From Alistipes ihumii AP11 (GTDB taxonomy: Bacteria > Bacteroidota > Bacteroidia > Bacteroidales > Rikenellaceae), in the NCBI RefSeq assembly GCF_025144665.1, contig NZ_CP102294.1, forward strand, positions 1,116,001-1,180,000: a stretch of DNA of 64,000 nucleotides. The letters are read 5' to 3'. Position numbers and translations under genes: made by a program. The notes under the pieces were generated by a model. The model saw only the letters and a list, made by a program, of their open reading frames with translations. It searched no databases and was not told where the DNA came from. Shown here one piece after another: positions 63,684 through 64,000 of this stretch. Each line of letters opens with the position of its first letter. Within the stretch, counting starts at the first letter, position 1.

Positions 63684-64000
63684 CTACTTCACCGGCAGCC
63701 ATGTACAGATATGAGCTCCCTCCCATCCGTTCACCGAGGCGTAGTCGGTCATCCGGATCGGCCCGTCGTCCGTCGGGACCTCGAACTCCAGCCGCGTCGA
63801 GGCAAGCGTCGGAGCGACGCGCTTCACGCGAACGACACGGTCCTTGCCGGCCACGACGCGCACCGGTTCATCGTAGTCCGGATCGATGTTCTCGTCGCGG
63901 GCCAGCACGATCGGCCCCCAGACCAAAGCCTGAAACGAGTCTCCGGCCCGGTTGCTGCCGCGCGGAGCGTCCAGCAGCCGGCAGCGCATGTCGAACGCGA
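63684..64000 (-). CDS. GH127 (DUF1680) beta-L-arabinofuranosidase-like protein (partial, C-terminal end)
   Basis: 105 codons up to the right edge; the N-terminal part lies outside the window. The text DMRCRLLDAPRGSNRAGDSF, then ALVWGPIVLARDENIDPD, is the C-terminal beta-sandwich of GH127-type enzymes (GPxVLA is the usual landmark), followed by TRLEFEVPTDDGPIRMTDYASVNGW and the end HICTWLPVK. GH127 enzymes release L-arabinofuranose from plant glycoproteins and pectin side chains. The catalytic residues are not in the visible part, so the activity is inferred from family alone. Confidence 0.75.
   Translation of the reverse strand, partial: AFDMRCRLLDAPRGSNRAGDSFQALVWGPIVLARDENIDPDYDEPVRVVAGKDRVVRVKRVAPTLASTRLEFEVPTDDGPIRMTDYASVNGWEGAHICTWLPVK

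Overview
The window looks like chromosome of a GC-rich member of the Bacteroidota, most likely Rikenellaceae/Alistipes-like. The evidence is promoters of the Bacteroidota form (TTTG or TTG, about 19 bp, TAnnTTTG), no obvious Shine-Dalgarno sites, many lipoproteins ending their signal in LxSC/LxGC, and Bacteroidota-restricted families (BACON, DUF5689, DUF4840, DUF6132, DUF6427-like, TPR-membrane-HTH regulators). Genus is an inference from gene content and composition. Intergenic spaces are unusually long, GC-rich and mostly empty.

Layout. 1-1.5 kb: end of a probable integrative element (ATPase gene, AT-rich flank, displaced 3' end of a tRNA-Gly gene with its terminator). 2-8.2 kb: AspT-type transporter, DUF4396 membrane protein, a thioredoxin lipoprotein, and a MarR-DUF6132 operon with two palindromic operators placed on a consensus promoter. 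8.4-13.4 kb: TPR/HTH membrane regulator, two tandem secreted alpha/beta hydrolases separated by a hexanucleotide repeat, and trxA. 13.5-22.7 kb: dnaE, DUF2007, a deoxyhypusine-synthase-like enzyme, era, a zinc alcohol dehydrogenase. 22.8-24.9 kb: an AT-rich acquired island holding an IS982-type transposase remnant and an esterase-TPR protein. 25.4-33.4 kb: Spy-like protein, membrane-anchored DNA/RNA nuclease, obgE, and a receptor operon (TonB-dependent receptor plus two DUF5689 OB-fold-like lipoproteins) that together could be an extracellular nucleic-acid scavenging locus. 34-42 kb: two tandem paralogous lipoproteins, GatB/YqeY, a large periplasmic (alpha/alpha) barrel protein, a DUF4840 lipoprotein with a probable frameshift. 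42.6-51.3 kb: tRNA-Lys, rnhA with a decayed partial copy behind it, DksA-like protein, ileS, EamA transporter, a frameshifted small exported protein, an M48 protease, gcvT. 51.8-58.8 kb: small hypothetical gene, class III aminotransferase, MazG, dtd, and a TPP-riboswitch-controlled thiamin operon thiS-(tenI/thiE fusion)-thiG-thiH. 58.9-64 kb: apbE, a lipid kinase with a decayed partial copy behind it, a DUF6427-like membrane protein, purD, and the C-terminal end of a GH127 arabinofuranosidase.

Points that stand out: the precise MarR operator/promoter architecture; a three-copy dispersed repeat of about 130-160 bp (22.8, 36.7 and 53.9 kb); two cases of a truncated, mutated copy of a gene lying directly downstream of its parent (rnhA and the lipid kinase); the TenI-ThiE fusion; and the receptor/DUF5689/nuclease neighbourhood. 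No CRISPR array, rRNA, prophage or complete insertion sequence was seen.
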